Assembly: GCA_963663025.1 (NCBI GenBank)
Contig: OY760073.1
Location: forward strand, 2,290,650 to 2,354,649
Reading direction: 5' to 3'
Origin: JAGWBF01 sp963663025
GTDB taxonomy: Bacteria > Chloroflexota > Dehalococcoidia > Lucifugimonadales > JAGWBF01
Length of the DNA: 64,000 bases
Shown here: positions 10,883-20,299 of the stretch, one piece after another
Numbering within the stretch: the first letter of the stretch is position 1
How the letters are laid out: each line of letters begins with the position of its first letter
Translations under genes and position numbers: made by a program
The notes under the pieces: model-generated
The model's database searches: none
What the model was told of the DNA's origin: nothing
What the model saw: only the letters and a program-made list of their open reading frames with translations

Positions 10883-10912
10883 TTGACAACCATCCCACAG
10901 TGATGTTGGTAT
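10883..10912 (+). promoter_or_regulatory. Possible promoter upstream of the matrixin-like gene
   Basis: TTGACA at 10883-10888 is followed after 18 nt by a poor -10 (TGGTAT, 10907-10912). The rest of the 240-nt gap between priA and the next start shows no recognisable gene or repeat. Confidence 0.3.
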
Positions 10913-11066
10913 TTATGCAGCGGTTTCAAAACAAGACCAATACAGACCAACGCTTATCCATGAACACATGGCTGAAGGCGAATCGGCCCTATTCCCTCCG
11001 AAGATATCATCCTGGGCGAATTGACGAGACCTCATAACGGCCACCAACCTCTGGTGGAGGTGAAGC

Positions 11067-12968
11067 ATGAGCGTCAGCCGGATAATCGACCTCATCTTTG
11101 TGCTATTCCTCGTGAGCATTCCGTTGACCATTGGCGTCTGACTGGTACAGGAGGCTCGGGGTACGTCGGGCGGTGAAACCGAGGAGGAGGTGGGGCCGCT
11201 GGTGCCGTGTACAGACCCGTCCCCTCCATCGCTCACGTTGCGTAAAGAGGACTGGGACAACAACCGGTGGAGGCTTTTCGCCACCTATGGAAGCGTAACC
11301 CACCCGAACCACAATATCTCGATCGTCTTTCGCTGGACGGATGGTCCAAGCGGAAGCGTGACCGAAACCGTCGCCATCGGGCAGGGTACTGTCCCCGGTG
11401 GCACCAGGGAGCGGACCGTGCAAGGGCCGGGCACCTACGGGGCCAAGGTGCAGACTGCCGCCGAACGGGGCGGCAACCTCTGCCAGTCAGATTGGGTCGA
11501 GAGGGAAACCGATATCCCGGCTCCCACACCGACGCCCAAGCCAGACCCGACGGACGCTCCTACGCCGGAGCCGACATCCTCGCCCACGCCAGGCCCGACG
11601 GACGCTCCTACGCCGGTGCCGACAGCCACGCCCACGCCAGTGCCCACGGTCACCCCTCCAGGCGTCCCAACATGGGCTAATATTTACTCTGCTTCTTTGA
11701 CTACCATCACCCCCAGGTGGAACGCAGCAACTCCAGGAAACAATCCGATCGACGGATACGACCTTCGCTATCGTGTGGATGGGGCCAGCCAATGGACGAC
11801 CCTGACCAACGTTAGCACCAGGTCAATCAGTGGCGACATCGCAACCACCGTGTCGAACCTCAGCTCGGACACGACCTACGAGATGCAGGTACGGGCATTT
11901 GGTTCAGCAGGAACCAGGGGGAGTTGGTCGTCGACAGAGCATTTCAATACTTCTAGACCATCGCCCACGCCTACTCCTGTCACCCCAACACCTACGCCAG
12001 TGCCCACGCCTACTCCTGTCACCCCAACACCTACGCCTGACCCCACGTTTAGCGCTACTATCACCTATAATGCACAACCCATCCAGACCTATGGATGGAA
12101 GTGGAAAGTCTTTGATCAGAAAAGGGTGGAGGTGACACTTACAGGAGATCAGACTCTTACCGACTTCACCTACAACATCAAGACGAACCCACATGGCACC
12201 GGCTTCGTAGTTCTTTCTAAGGGAGGGCACGACTGCACCCAGGGAAGGACTTCGACTGGCACGTTCTCACAGAGTCCCAGCAAAGTGTTCATCTTCATTC
12301 GCTGCTATCCGGGAACGCCAGGGAATACGGGGATGGAACTGACGGTGACACGGAAGAGCGACTTTAAGGAGTTCCATTACGAAATTCTTGGAGAGGTTCG
12401 AGGAGCACCTCACATAGATACCCCCAACATACCGTTCAAGATCACGACGAATCTTTATGGAGTTCTTAGCACAAGCGATGCTGCCAAAGTAACCGATGCG
12501 GCGATGGACAGCGCAGATCAGTGGAACAAGATGACCAAGGTCAACTTCCAGCAAAGCCCTGGTACCAACGAACTTGAGATAATCGGTTATCATCGGTCGG
12601 CGCGTCCAGGGGAACTCGGGGCGGGTACACTTGGGCGTACCGACTATAGTATCCCTATTGGGAGCGGGCATCAGCACATAATCAGGCACACCCTCAAATT
12701 GTGGATACCTTACCCGCCCGTAGCTGGCCCTCCGTCGCACTGGACCATGTATCAATACATCGCAGAAAATCATGCGGACAGGTACTACTTGCGCTGGGTT
12801 ACAACGCATGAGTTGGGTCATGCCGCAGGGCTTAATCACCTCTCTCAAGGAAAGGGTACCATGCAAGCCAAGTACAACACGGATGATCACATTTCCAAGG
12901 TTCCCTCGGAGGCCGATATAAGAGGGATGAACAACATTTTGATGGGACATCCTCACCCCACCCCGTGA
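11067..12968 (+). pseudogene. Fibronectin type III / matrixin-like metalloprotease with in-frame TGA
   Basis: Secreted zinc metalloprotease by architecture. ATG 11067, with GGAGGTG just upstream, opens a classical signal peptide (MSVSRIIDLIFVLFLVSIPL), but codon 25 (11139-11141) is TGA. The same frame then stays open for 609 codons to 12968. Domains after the stop are an N-terminal beta domain, a Pro/Thr-rich linker, a fibronectin type III module (about 11670-11940), a second TP-rich linker, another beta region, and a C-terminal metzincin domain. The last carries HELGHAAGLNH (zinc ligands and catalytic Glu) and a possible Met-turn in GTMQ. The only rescue start is GTG 11190, which would give a 592-aa protein with no export signal. 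It is either a recent nonsense mutation or a base-call error. Confidence 0.75.
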
Positions 12969-12994
12969 GGTTTATGGGAAGGAAAGGAGTCGAC

Positions 12995-15163
12995 ATGAGA
13001 CACCTGGCTATAACAGGCTTCACAAGTTGTCTCCTGATCGTTCTTGCAGCTTGCGGCGGTGGTCAGTCCACACCCGCAGAAACCCCAACCCCCTTGACCC
13101 CTCAGAACCTAAAACCCCAGGAAACCATCGAAGTCGGCGAGGTGGTCATTGGACACAGTACCGAAGGGACGCAGATTGCTACAGAACATTGGGGGGCGGC
13201 AGTCGCTTCTCTTGCCGAGCGCATCTATCTCTCGGATGTAGTAGTTCATGTCTCACTGGTGTCTAAGACAGCCGACTCCTTCACGTTCCGAGCCCTGGAG
13301 TACCTGAAGGGATCGGGTTCGACCCAGTTCACCGTAAGCGCCGATGCAGCCGCGCACTCGGCGCAGTGGGATGGGCGAGAGGCTGTGTTGTTCCTGAGCA
13401 GTTCCTCCGGATCCGGCAGTGGTGGGGCTGACAAAAGCGCATCAGGCAGCACCTTCACCTTTGCCGACACAACACAAAGGGCGATCCAGTTCCTTCCAAG
13501 CGTTGCGGAGAATGACTATAGCGGTTCCCTGCCGGAGGGCTACTCCATAAATTCTCGCAATCCTGTGTGGATGCCCTCCACTACGGCGAGCAGCGACGGT
13601 TCGGGCGGTGCCCGCAGCGCTTCCAATAGCAACCCCGATTTCGTAACCGAGGTGCGATCTCCGGACGGCGTGGTAACAAACCCGACTGTCTCTCTCAGCG
13701 AGGTGAAAGAGAAAATTGCATGGATTACGGGAGGGGCTGGCATTGATGGATATGCGGAGTGCGTCGAGGATGCCATACGGTGGGAGCGGGATTACAGGGA
13801 TCGAACCGCTTACAATGGCGAACCCATACAACGCTCGGCATTCACCTTTGAGACAGAGTCGGGAGCACCCGCAGGGGCAACCATCATTGCCTTCGACGTG
13901 CAATATACTTCCAGTTACGATCAGGCAGATGCTCGTATGTGGGTGGAGGGTTCTAATGCACCCCTGTTCACCTTTGGCATACTTGATACCGATAATGACC
14001 CGTCGAATGGATTCAGGCAGCAACTAGAAACGACCCGACCCCTCCCCGCAGGGAAATACAGCTTCGTCTCTCGCCTTCAGCCCGCATCGGCACTCCCCTG
14101 CGATGGCGAAAATCCCTTGGGGTACTCGAATGATGAGGTTATCGTTTCCGCTTCGCTTCCGAACATCGTGCTCGAGGCCCTGTTCGACCCGGTGAGCAGT
14201 GGCTATGCTGTCGGGTATTCCGGCACCGGCGATGCCTTCAAGCCAGCGACCTTCACCACCGGCGACACCACCACAACCATCACCAGCTTCTACGGGACAG
14301 GGGATGCGGTCACCATGACCCTATCCCCCTACGTTGATCTGACAACCCACATCTTCGACTTTATCACCGGCGATGGGACAACGATGCTCTCCCTCACCGG
14401 GGCCACGGGGGACAGCGCTGCCGGCGCTCTGACCTGGGGCGTCTCCAAGCAGCCTTGGTCCTCGGGAGACCAGCTTATGCTGCGCATCTCGGAGCCCCTC
14501 ATCACCCTTTCGGACAACCTTGCCCAGAAGGAAAGCTCCGACACCACCCTGAACCTGGGCAGCGGATACACCACAGGGCCTGTGCTGTACCAGAAGCTGG
14601 GACCAAAGGTGAAGCTGGACAACGGCACATGGGCTTACGGCAGCGAGCATGACAAGTTTGCGGTGCACCGCATCACCCTTGCCAGCGACCCTGGGGTCAG
14701 GCTGACAGCCCGCTTCTGCAGGTACGACGATGACCTCCACACCATCTACCATGGCACAGACTCCACCTTTGATTACAGTCCAGCCATATACGAAGACTGC
14801 CTTGCGGGGGACTTTGTGAGCAGCTCCGACACTGCTGAGGGACGCAGGGTGCTGCTGCACTCCGCAGGTGGGAGCGTGGAGGTGCCGGGGAACGGGCAGA
14901 AAGAGTCCCAGAAGTGGTACCTGCGGATAGCTCCCTCCGATGTCAGCGCCTCCGGCTTCAAGGTGCGCTTCACAAACAGCAATGAGGAAACAGGCTGGGC
15001 CATCGCCAACAAGGTATTGTGGACAGAGGTGAACACAGGGGGGTCGGGGAGCAACGACAAAGCGAACCGGCTGGGCAAGTCGGTGGCGTTGCAGATAGAT
15101 GGGCGGAGGCTGGGCTGTCCATCGGGGATGGACTTGGTGGATGGCAGGTGCACCACCCCCTAG
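12995..15163 (+). CDS. Large extracellular lipoprotein of unknown function
   Basis: Signal peptide with lipobox LAAC (Cys near residue 19) followed by GGG and a TP-rich linker. The 722-aa body is rich in Ser/Thr/Gly. It contains a region of about 100 residues resembling adhesion-type beta domains (SLAERIYLSDVVVHVSL), an internal Ser/Gly low-complexity patch, and a C-terminal half rich in aspartates and beta strands. It ends in a Cys-pair tail (GCPSGMDLVDGRC). GGAG is 6 nt before ATG 12995. It directly follows the metalloprotease gene in the same direction, so the two may form a secreted pair. No family is confidently recognised. Confidence 0.75.
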   Translation: MRHLAITGFTSCLLIVLAACGGGQSTPAETPTPLTPQNLKPQETIEVGEVVIGHSTEGTQIATEHWGAAVASLAERIYLSDVVVHVSLVSKTADSFTFRALEYLKGSGSTQFTVSADAAAHSAQWDGREAVLFLSSSSGSGSGGADKSASGSTFTFADTTQRAIQFLPSVAENDYSGSLPEGYSINSRNPVWMPSTTASSDGSGGARSASNSNPDFVTEVRSPDGVVTNPTVSLSEVKEKIAWITGGAGIDGYAECVEDAIRWERDYRDRTAYNGEPIQRSAFTFETESGAPAGATIIAFDVQYTSSYDQADARMWVEGSNAPLFTFGILDTDNDPSNGFRQQLETTRPLPAGKYSFVSRLQPASALPCDGENPLGYSNDEVIVSASLPNIVLEALFDPVSSGYAVGYSGTGDAFKPATFTTGDTTTTITSFYGTGDAVTMTLSPYVDLTTHIFDFITGDGTTMLSLTGATGDSAAGALTWGVSKQPWSSGDQLMLRISEPLITLSDNLAQKESSDTTLNLGSGYTTGPVLYQKLGPKVKLDNGTWAYGSEHDKFAVHRITLASDPGVRLTARFCRYDDDLHTIYHGTDSTFDYSPAIYEDCLAGDFVSSSDTAEGRRVLLHSAGGSVEVPGNGQKESQKWYLRIAPSDVSASGFKVRFTNSNEETGWAIANKVLWTEVNTGGSGSNDKANRLGKSVALQIDGRRLGCPSGMDLVDGRCTTP

Positions 15164-15230
15164 ACCTGGGCAGTCTGCCCGATGGGATGGACATTTCAGT
15201 GGGGGTCCCCTCCCGGTCCCGGACCTTCCC

Positions 15231-15358
15231 GGATTGCGGCCTTCGCCGCAATGACGGCTAGGGTGGTTCGTCATGAGCCGCCTGTTCTCAAGCGTTGTAT
15301 CCCACAACCCTCCTCACGGAGGCAACGTTTTTCGTCATTGCGGCGAAGGCCGCAATCC
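15231..15358 (+). mobile_element. 128-bp MITE-like element, copy 1
   Basis: Two exact 26-bp terminal inverted repeats (15231-15256 and 15333-15358) flank a 76-bp interior with no coding capacity. Each terminus is itself a hairpin (8-bp arms, 4-nt loop). The same 128-bp length and about 80 % of bases recur in reverse orientation at 40595-40722. An extra conserved module (CCAGGACGGAG ... CAGGATGGCT) continues to about 15390. Confidence 0.7.
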
Positions 15359-15450
15359 AGGACGGAGCATTGGCGGGTTCCAGGATGGCTCTAATTCCGG
15401 ACATCTCAAGAACGTACCCATCCTGGTTGTCTGTTGGTTCTGAGCCGCCG

Positions 15451-15653
15451 CCCGTTCGCCCTGAGGCTCTCGAAGGGGAACGGGCAGGGCGGCCTTTTGT
15501 CACACCTGGCCTGTCATCAGCCCGGGATTTCCTGGATTGCGGCGAAGGCCGCAATGACGGTGGGGCCTTTGCCCCTCACCCCAACCCTCTCCCGCCAGGG
15601 GCGAGAGGGCAATCTTGTCCCCCTCCCCTGAGGGAGGGACTAGGGGGAGGAGG
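15451..15653. repeat. Repeat block in the 15.2-15.8 kb gap
   Basis: This 617-bp gap between the lipoprotein gene and def holds no gene. After the MITE-like element it contains a B-type palindrome (15451-15490, CCCGTTCGCC...GGGAACGGGC), a solo A terminus (15534-15560), and a C-type palindrome (15571-15653, CTCTCCC/GGGAGAG arms). The def promoter follows at 15687. Confidence 0.75.
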
Positions 15654-15686
15654 ACGCTTTTCCCAGCGGAAGGGCTCCCTCCAGCT

Positions 15687-15715
15687 TTGCACTTTCCCAT
15701 AGGTACGGATATAAT
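15687..15715 (+). promoter_or_regulatory. Sigma70-type promoter for the def operon
   Basis: TTGCAC (15687-15692), a 17-nt spacer and a perfect TATAAT (15710-15715). The leader is about 60 nt to the def ATG. It probably drives def, the CCA-transferase-like gene, secD, secF, nfo and the zincin gene. Confidence 0.68.
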
Positions 15716-15781
15716 CGTGGCGAGGCCCTGCCTTACGCCGGACAGGCATCCAGGGTCCACAGTTGCCTGCGAGGTGCATGC

Positions 15782-16321
15782 ATGGCCCGCCTTCCCATGA
15801 GGATCGTGCCGGACTCCATACTGCGTACAAGAGCAAAGCGGATAAGCAACATCACTCCGTCCCTCCAGAGGCTCATCGACGACATGGTGGAGACCATGCA
15901 TGATGAGGACGGCGTGGGCATAGCAGCCAACCAGGTAGGAGTCCTGCAGAGGGTGTTCGTGATCCAGCTCCCCGAAGACGAGGAGCCCCGCGTGTTCATC
16001 AATCCCGAGATCACCCGCCGGGAAGGCGCCCGGGAGGTCACCGAGGGCTGTCTGAGCATTCCCGGCTACCGAGGAATGGTTACCCGGTCGGAGAAGGTTC
16101 GGGCCAAGGCCCTCGACCGGCATGGGAAACAGGTCCGCATCAAGGCCGAGGGTCTGCTGGCCCAAGCCCTGGAACATGAGCTGGACCACCTGAACGGTAC
16201 CCTGTACGTGGACCACCTTATCGAAAAGGACCAGATCTGGAAGCTGGAACCCTACGAAGAAGAATCCGATGGGGATGAGCCTTCGGAGAACCCTGCCGTA
16301 GAGGCAGCTTCCACCGCATAG
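15782..16321 (+). CDS. def: Peptide deformylase
   Basis: Metal-dependent enzyme that removes the formyl group from nascent proteins. All three motifs are present: GVGIAANQVG (motif 1), EGCLSIPG with the Cys metal ligand (motif 2), and HELDH with two His ligands and catalytic Glu (motif 3). Length of 179 aa is usual, with a short acidic C-terminal tail. ATG 15782 is taken; an internal ATG at 15797 is possible. It is first in a long plus-strand operon that continues into secDF, linking protein maturation and export. Confidence 0.95.
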   Translation: MARLPMRIVPDSILRTRAKRISNITPSLQRLIDDMVETMHDEDGVGIAANQVGVLQRVFVIQLPEDEEPRVFINPEITRREGAREVTEGCLSIPGYRGMVTRSEKVRAKALDRHGKQVRIKAEGLLAQALEHELDHLNGTLYVDHLIEKDQIWKLEPYEEESDGDEPSENPAVEAASTA

Positions 16322-16377
16322 CTCCGGACACCTTCCGTATCTTCGCTGAATCACCGTTGCTGAACCATTACCTTCAG

Positions 16378-17871
16378 ATGCCAAGGATTCTTGGCGACTT
16401 AAGAAGCATCTTCGAAAGCTGCACCTTGCCCGCTTTCCTCGTCGGGGGCTTTCTCCGCGATGCCCTCCTCGGCAGGCAGACCCACGACATCGACGTGGCT
16501 ATACAGGCCAACGACCCCATGCCGTTCGCCGAGGAGTTGGCCCGGCGGCTTGGGGGCGTCTTTGTGCCGCTGAGTCACGAACACCATGTCGCCCGGGTTG
16601 TTGTAGATGGCTCTGCCTACGGTAGCTGGAGCGTGGACCTTTCGGGCATCCAGGGTTCCCTGCACGACGACCTGCTCAGGCGGGACTTCACTATCGATGC
16701 ACTTGCTCTCTCCCTGGACCAATGGGACAGGCCCGATTGGCCGGACAGCATAATCGACCCCACGGGGGGCAGAGCGGACATGGGCAACGGTGTCATCAGG
16801 GCTATTGGGCCCCAGGTGTTCCGGGATGATCCGGTGCGCCTGCTCCGGGCGGTGCGCCTCTCAGCCCAGCTGGATTTCGGGATAGACCCGGAGACGTTAG
16901 AGCTTATGCGCCCGGACTCTCACCTGGTTGGCAACCTGGCCGGGGAACGAATTCGTAACGAGCTGCTGGCCATCCTTGCTTCCGAAAACGTCAAAGAGCA
17001 CCTGCGCACAATGGACGATGTGGGCCTGCTTTGCGCTATAATCCCCGAGTTGCAGGCGGCCAAGGGCGTGTCCCAGCCCAGGGAACACTACTGGGATGTC
17101 TTCGACCACTCCATCGAGACGGTGGGCGCGGTCGAAAGAGTCCTGAGCCCGGGACCCCGGAACTCCGGGACGGATGCGCTGGCTAGCCTGGTACCCTGGA
17201 GCCCGGAGATAGATGAGCATTTTGCCGAAGAGGTCAGCGACGGTTACACCAGGGCGACCATGTTGAAGATGGGCGCCCTGCTTCACGATGTGGCCAAGCC
17301 CCAGACGAAGATGGTGGACCCCAAGGGAAAGACCCGCTTCCTCGGACACCACAGCATAGGCGCTGAGGTGTGCCGGGATATCGCGGGCCGCCTTCGGGTG
17401 TCCAATCGCGGCGCAGAGATGCTGGCTACCCTGGTGGAAAACCACCTGCGCCCAACCCAGATGTGCCAAGGGGGGGCCATGCCCACTCACAGGGCCATCT
17501 ACAGGTACTTCCGTGATGTGGGAGATGCAGCCATCGACACCCTCTACCTGAGCTTGGCTGACCACCTGGCCGCCAGGGGTCCGACGATCACCATGGAAGG
17601 CTGGAAAGAACATATAGACATAACCGAGCACATCCTGAATGTGGGGACCCGGGAGCAGGCCCCGGAAAATATGCCCCGGCTCATAACGGGGCACGATGTC
17701 ATGAGAACCCTGGGGTTGCAACCTGGGCCGTTGGTGGGAAGGATCCTGGAAGAGGTGCGTGGCGCGCAGGCATCCGGGACGGTCAGCGACGCCGACAGCG
17801 CCCTGGTGCTGGCCCAGAGCTTGGCGTCCGATGATGTGACGGAAACCCCTCGTGGAGCCAAAGATGCGTAG
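16378..17871 (+). CDS. CCA tRNA nucleotidyltransferase / poly(A) polymerase family with HD domain
   Basis: Class II nucleotidyltransferase that probably builds or repairs the CCA end of tRNAs. The N-terminal catalytic motif LVGGFLRDALLG with the HDIDVAI metal-binding aspartates is clear, followed by the RRDFTIDALA element and an RNA-binding helical region (RAVRLSAQLDF). A C-terminal HD domain contains LLHDVAKPQTK and GHHSIGAEV. Length is 497 aa from ATG 16378; an upstream in-frame TTG at 16357 is an alternative, and neither has a good ribosome site. Its end overlaps secD by 8 nt. Confidence 0.88.
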   Translation: MPRILGDLRSIFESCTLPAFLVGGFLRDALLGRQTHDIDVAIQANDPMPFAEELARRLGGVFVPLSHEHHVARVVVDGSAYGSWSVDLSGIQGSLHDDLLRRDFTIDALALSLDQWDRPDWPDSIIDPTGGRADMGNGVIRAIGPQVFRDDPVRLLRAVRLSAQLDFGIDPETLELMRPDSHLVGNLAGERIRNELLAILASENVKEHLRTMDDVGLLCAIIPELQAAKGVSQPREHYWDVFDHSIETVGAVERVLSPGPRNSGTDALASLVPWSPEIDEHFAEEVSDGYTRATMLKMGALLHDVAKPQTKMVDPKGKTRFLGHHSIGAEVCRDIAGRLRVSNRGAEMLATLVENHLRPTQMCQGGAMPTHRAIYRYFRDVGDAAIDTLYLSLADHLAARGPTITMEGWKEHIDITEHILNVGTREQAPENMPRLITGHDVMRTLGLQPGPLVGRILEEVRGAQASGTVSDADSALVLAQSLASDDVTETPRGAKDA

Positions 17872-20299
17872 AAGGGGGCTCCAGGTATTTGTCCTGGTTT
17901 CCGTACTGATCATCTTGTCCGTCGTTGCTCTCGTCCTGGATGAGCTGCCCTTCAGCAACGCCGCCGGTGGCGGCCCCCTGGGTCTGACCCTGGGGTTGGA
18001 CCTCCAGGGAGGAAGCCTTCTGATCTACGAAGCTGAGCTGCCGGACCAGGCCAGCGTGACCTTCGCTACTCCCGTGGAGGAGGCCGACCTGCTGGCCCTT
18101 CTGGCCAATGCCGGCCAGGACCGGGCTACCACATCCCAGAGGGAATACACCATAACGGGCATATCCCTCGCAGATGTCTCCGAGGTGGAGCTGCAAAGAA
18201 GCATTGAGGTGCTGGGCATCGTGGAGCAGCTCGAGCTTAGCGGCGGAACCCTGGAGTTCACCCTTACCAGTGAAGCTCCCGGTACGGGCGAGGAGGCCAG
18301 CACGGGAGACGCCCCTCAGCCCACGACCGAGGAAGCCCTGCGCCAGGTCCTGAACACACTGGGGTACGTGGACGCTGTACTGGAAACCACCGGTGAGGAC
18401 AGCTACCGGATCAGCGGCCTGCGGGTGGAACCACGTGCCGAGGAGCGAATCAGTTTTGCCCTGTCTCAGCTTTCGCCTACAACCTCCTTCGAACTTGAAG
18501 ACACCACCCTGGAGGTGGCCTTTGAGGAAAGCCTTGACCGATTCGAGGTGCAGACCGCACTGAACGACATTGCACCCGCAGCTCAGGTAGAGGTGGCTGC
18601 CCAAGAATCCTATGAACTGCAGGAGTTGTCCATCGCTCCCGAAGATCAGGAAGAGTTTGAGGCGTCCCTTGCTACCCTCGCCACCCTGGATATCGTCAAC
18701 GTACAAGTGATTGAACCGACCCAAGACCAGATGGACGGCGTCAGGGACATAATCGAGGACCGCATCAACGCCCTGGGAACCACCGAACCTATCATCCAGA
18801 ACCTGGGTGGTGACAGGCTGGTCGTGCAGATTCCAGGCGCAGAGCCCAGCACAATTGAGATGACCTTCAGCCCCATACCCTCGGGCCTGGATGTGCGTAA
18901 CGCCCTCGCCGACCTGCAGCGGACCGGCGACTCTGTGGGCGCTCCGGATATCAATACCTATTCCATTACCGCCCTCGAACCGTTTACGCCCGACGAAGAG
19001 GCCCTGCTCGGCCAAGTCGCGGCCCTGCTGGGGAGCCTGGAGTCCTTCGTGGTAACGGGAGATGGAAATGTGGCTATTCTGACTTACTTTCCACCGCCCA
19101 GCCGGGGGGACATCACGGGCCTGCTGGATGATGTGGGGGTGGAGGGCTATAACCTGGAGGCTCCGGCCATCAACCGTTTCATCGTCCGCCTGGATGACCC
19201 CCTCAGCGACGCCTTCCATGAGCAGATCAGGACGGAGCTCCAGACTATCGATTCCAGGCTGGACAGCTACTTGGCCCAAGGGGGGTTCGAGAGGGCCAAG
19301 GGCCTGATCCAGCAGACAGCCGAACTGGAGCTGAAGGAGCGCACCTGCCAGGATATCAACTGTCTCTCCTTTGTCGATTCGGACATCGGTTTGACGGGTC
19401 GGGACCTAGACCGGGCCTTCCGGGGACGAGACCCCACGACCAACCTGCCCGTGGTCAACCTGCACTTCAACAACCGGGGAGCATCCATATTTCGCGACCT
19501 GACGACACGCCTGGCCGGGGATGAGTTCAAGCGCATCGCCATCTTCCTGGACCAGCGGGAGATCAGCTCCCCCGTGGTCCAAGCCGCCATCCTGGACGGC
19601 CGGGGCGTGATAAGCGGTCTCACCGACGTTGAGGCCAGGGACCTTGCCATTCAGCTTGAGTCGGGACGACTGCCTGTGCCCCTGGAGCTGATCCGCGAAA
19701 ACACCGTCGATGCCCTCCTGGGGGCCGACTCCCTGCGCAAGAGCCTGATTGCCGGCCTGATCGGGCTGGGCTTGGTGCTCCTGTTCATGGTCAGCTACTA
19801 TCGGTTTGCGGGCTTGGTGGCGGGGGTTGCCCTCGTGGTCTACGCGTTGATCATCCTGGCGATCTTCAAGGTGGTGGGCATTACCCTTATCTTGTCGGGG
19901 CTGGCAGGACTGGTGTTGTCCATTGGCATGGCGGTGGATGCCAACATCCTGATCTTCGAGCGCATGAAGGAGGAGATGCGCGCAGGGCGCACCCTCAGCT
20001 CAGCCATGGAGATTGGTTTCCGGCGGGCGTGGCGGGCCATACGGGACAGCAACTTCTCGACCATCATCACGTGCTTGATCCTGTTCCTGTTCGGTTCCCG
20101 CCTGGGCGGAGGAACACCGGTGGTCACCGGGTTTGCCATAACCCTGGGCATCGGGGTGGTGGTCAGCATGTTCACGGCCTACACCGTGAGCAGGAACCTC
20201 CTCCAGATATCGTCCTTGACCCCCTTCGGTAGGTACATGTCCCTATTCTCGCCGGAGCCTCGAAGGCAGCCCGGCGTCGCAGCGGGGAGAGACAGGTAG
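17864..20299 (+). CDS. secD: Protein translocase subunit SecD with expanded periplasmic domain
   Basis: Proton-driven partner of SecYEG that pulls exported proteins across the membrane. One N-terminal membrane helix is followed by the LGLDLQGG motif. The C-terminal five-helix RND domain has SYYRFAGLVAG, GMAVDANILIFER and a G-rich final helix. At 811 aa it is longer than usual. The extra length is periplasmic and contains five copies of a beta-alpha-beta module starting at about residues 70, 153, 225, 339 and 412, resembling the N-terminal module of SecF. ATG 17864 is preferred over the in-frame GTG 17852 because GGAG is well spaced. Confidence 0.93.
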   Translation: MRRRGLQVFVLVSVLIILSVVALVLDELPFSNAAGGGPLGLTLGLDLQGGSLLIYEAELPDQASVTFATPVEEADLLALLANAGQDRATTSQREYTITGISLADVSEVELQRSIEVLGIVEQLELSGGTLEFTLTSEAPGTGEEASTGDAPQPTTEEALRQVLNTLGYVDAVLETTGEDSYRISGLRVEPRAEERISFALSQLSPTTSFELEDTTLEVAFEESLDRFEVQTALNDIAPAAQVEVAAQESYELQELSIAPEDQEEFEASLATLATLDIVNVQVIEPTQDQMDGVRDIIEDRINALGTTEPIIQNLGGDRLVVQIPGAEPSTIEMTFSPIPSGLDVRNALADLQRTGDSVGAPDINTYSITALEPFTPDEEALLGQVAALLGSLESFVVTGDGNVAILTYFPPPSRGDITGLLDDVGVEGYNLEAPAINRFIVRLDDPLSDAFHEQIRTELQTIDSRLDSYLAQGGFERAKGLIQQTAELELKERTCQDINCLSFVDSDIGLTGRDLDRAFRGRDPTTNLPVVNLHFNNRGASIFRDLTTRLAGDEFKRIAIFLDQREISSPVVQAAILDGRGVISGLTDVEARDLAIQLESGRLPVPLELIRENTVDALLGADSLRKSLIAGLIGLGLVLLFMVSYYRFAGLVAGVALVVYALIILAIFKVVGITLILSGLAGLVLSIGMAVDANILIFERMKEEMRAGRTLSSAMEIGFRRAWRAIRDSNFSTIITCLILFLFGSRLGGGTPVVTGFAITLGIGVVVSMFTAYTVSRNLLQISSLTPFGRYMSLFSPEPRRQPGVAAGRDR

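Noticed and set aside
10915..11037. 40-codon open frame upstream of the matrixin gene
   Set aside because: No ribosome site, no family resemblance and a length expected by chance.
11139..11141. TGA read as a selenocysteine codon
   Set aside because: It sits in the hydrophobic end of a signal peptide where Sec has no known role, and I see no convincing SECIS hairpin directly after it (only a 4-bp GTAC/GTAC pairing).
11530..12050. Short tandem repeats as a CRISPR array
   Set aside because: They are in-frame Pro/Thr-rich codon repeats of the protease linkers, without spacers of uniform length.
15231..15560. A-type hairpins as rho-independent terminators
   Set aside because: Arms are only 8 bp and no T-tract follows; they occur in both orientations and in facing pairs.
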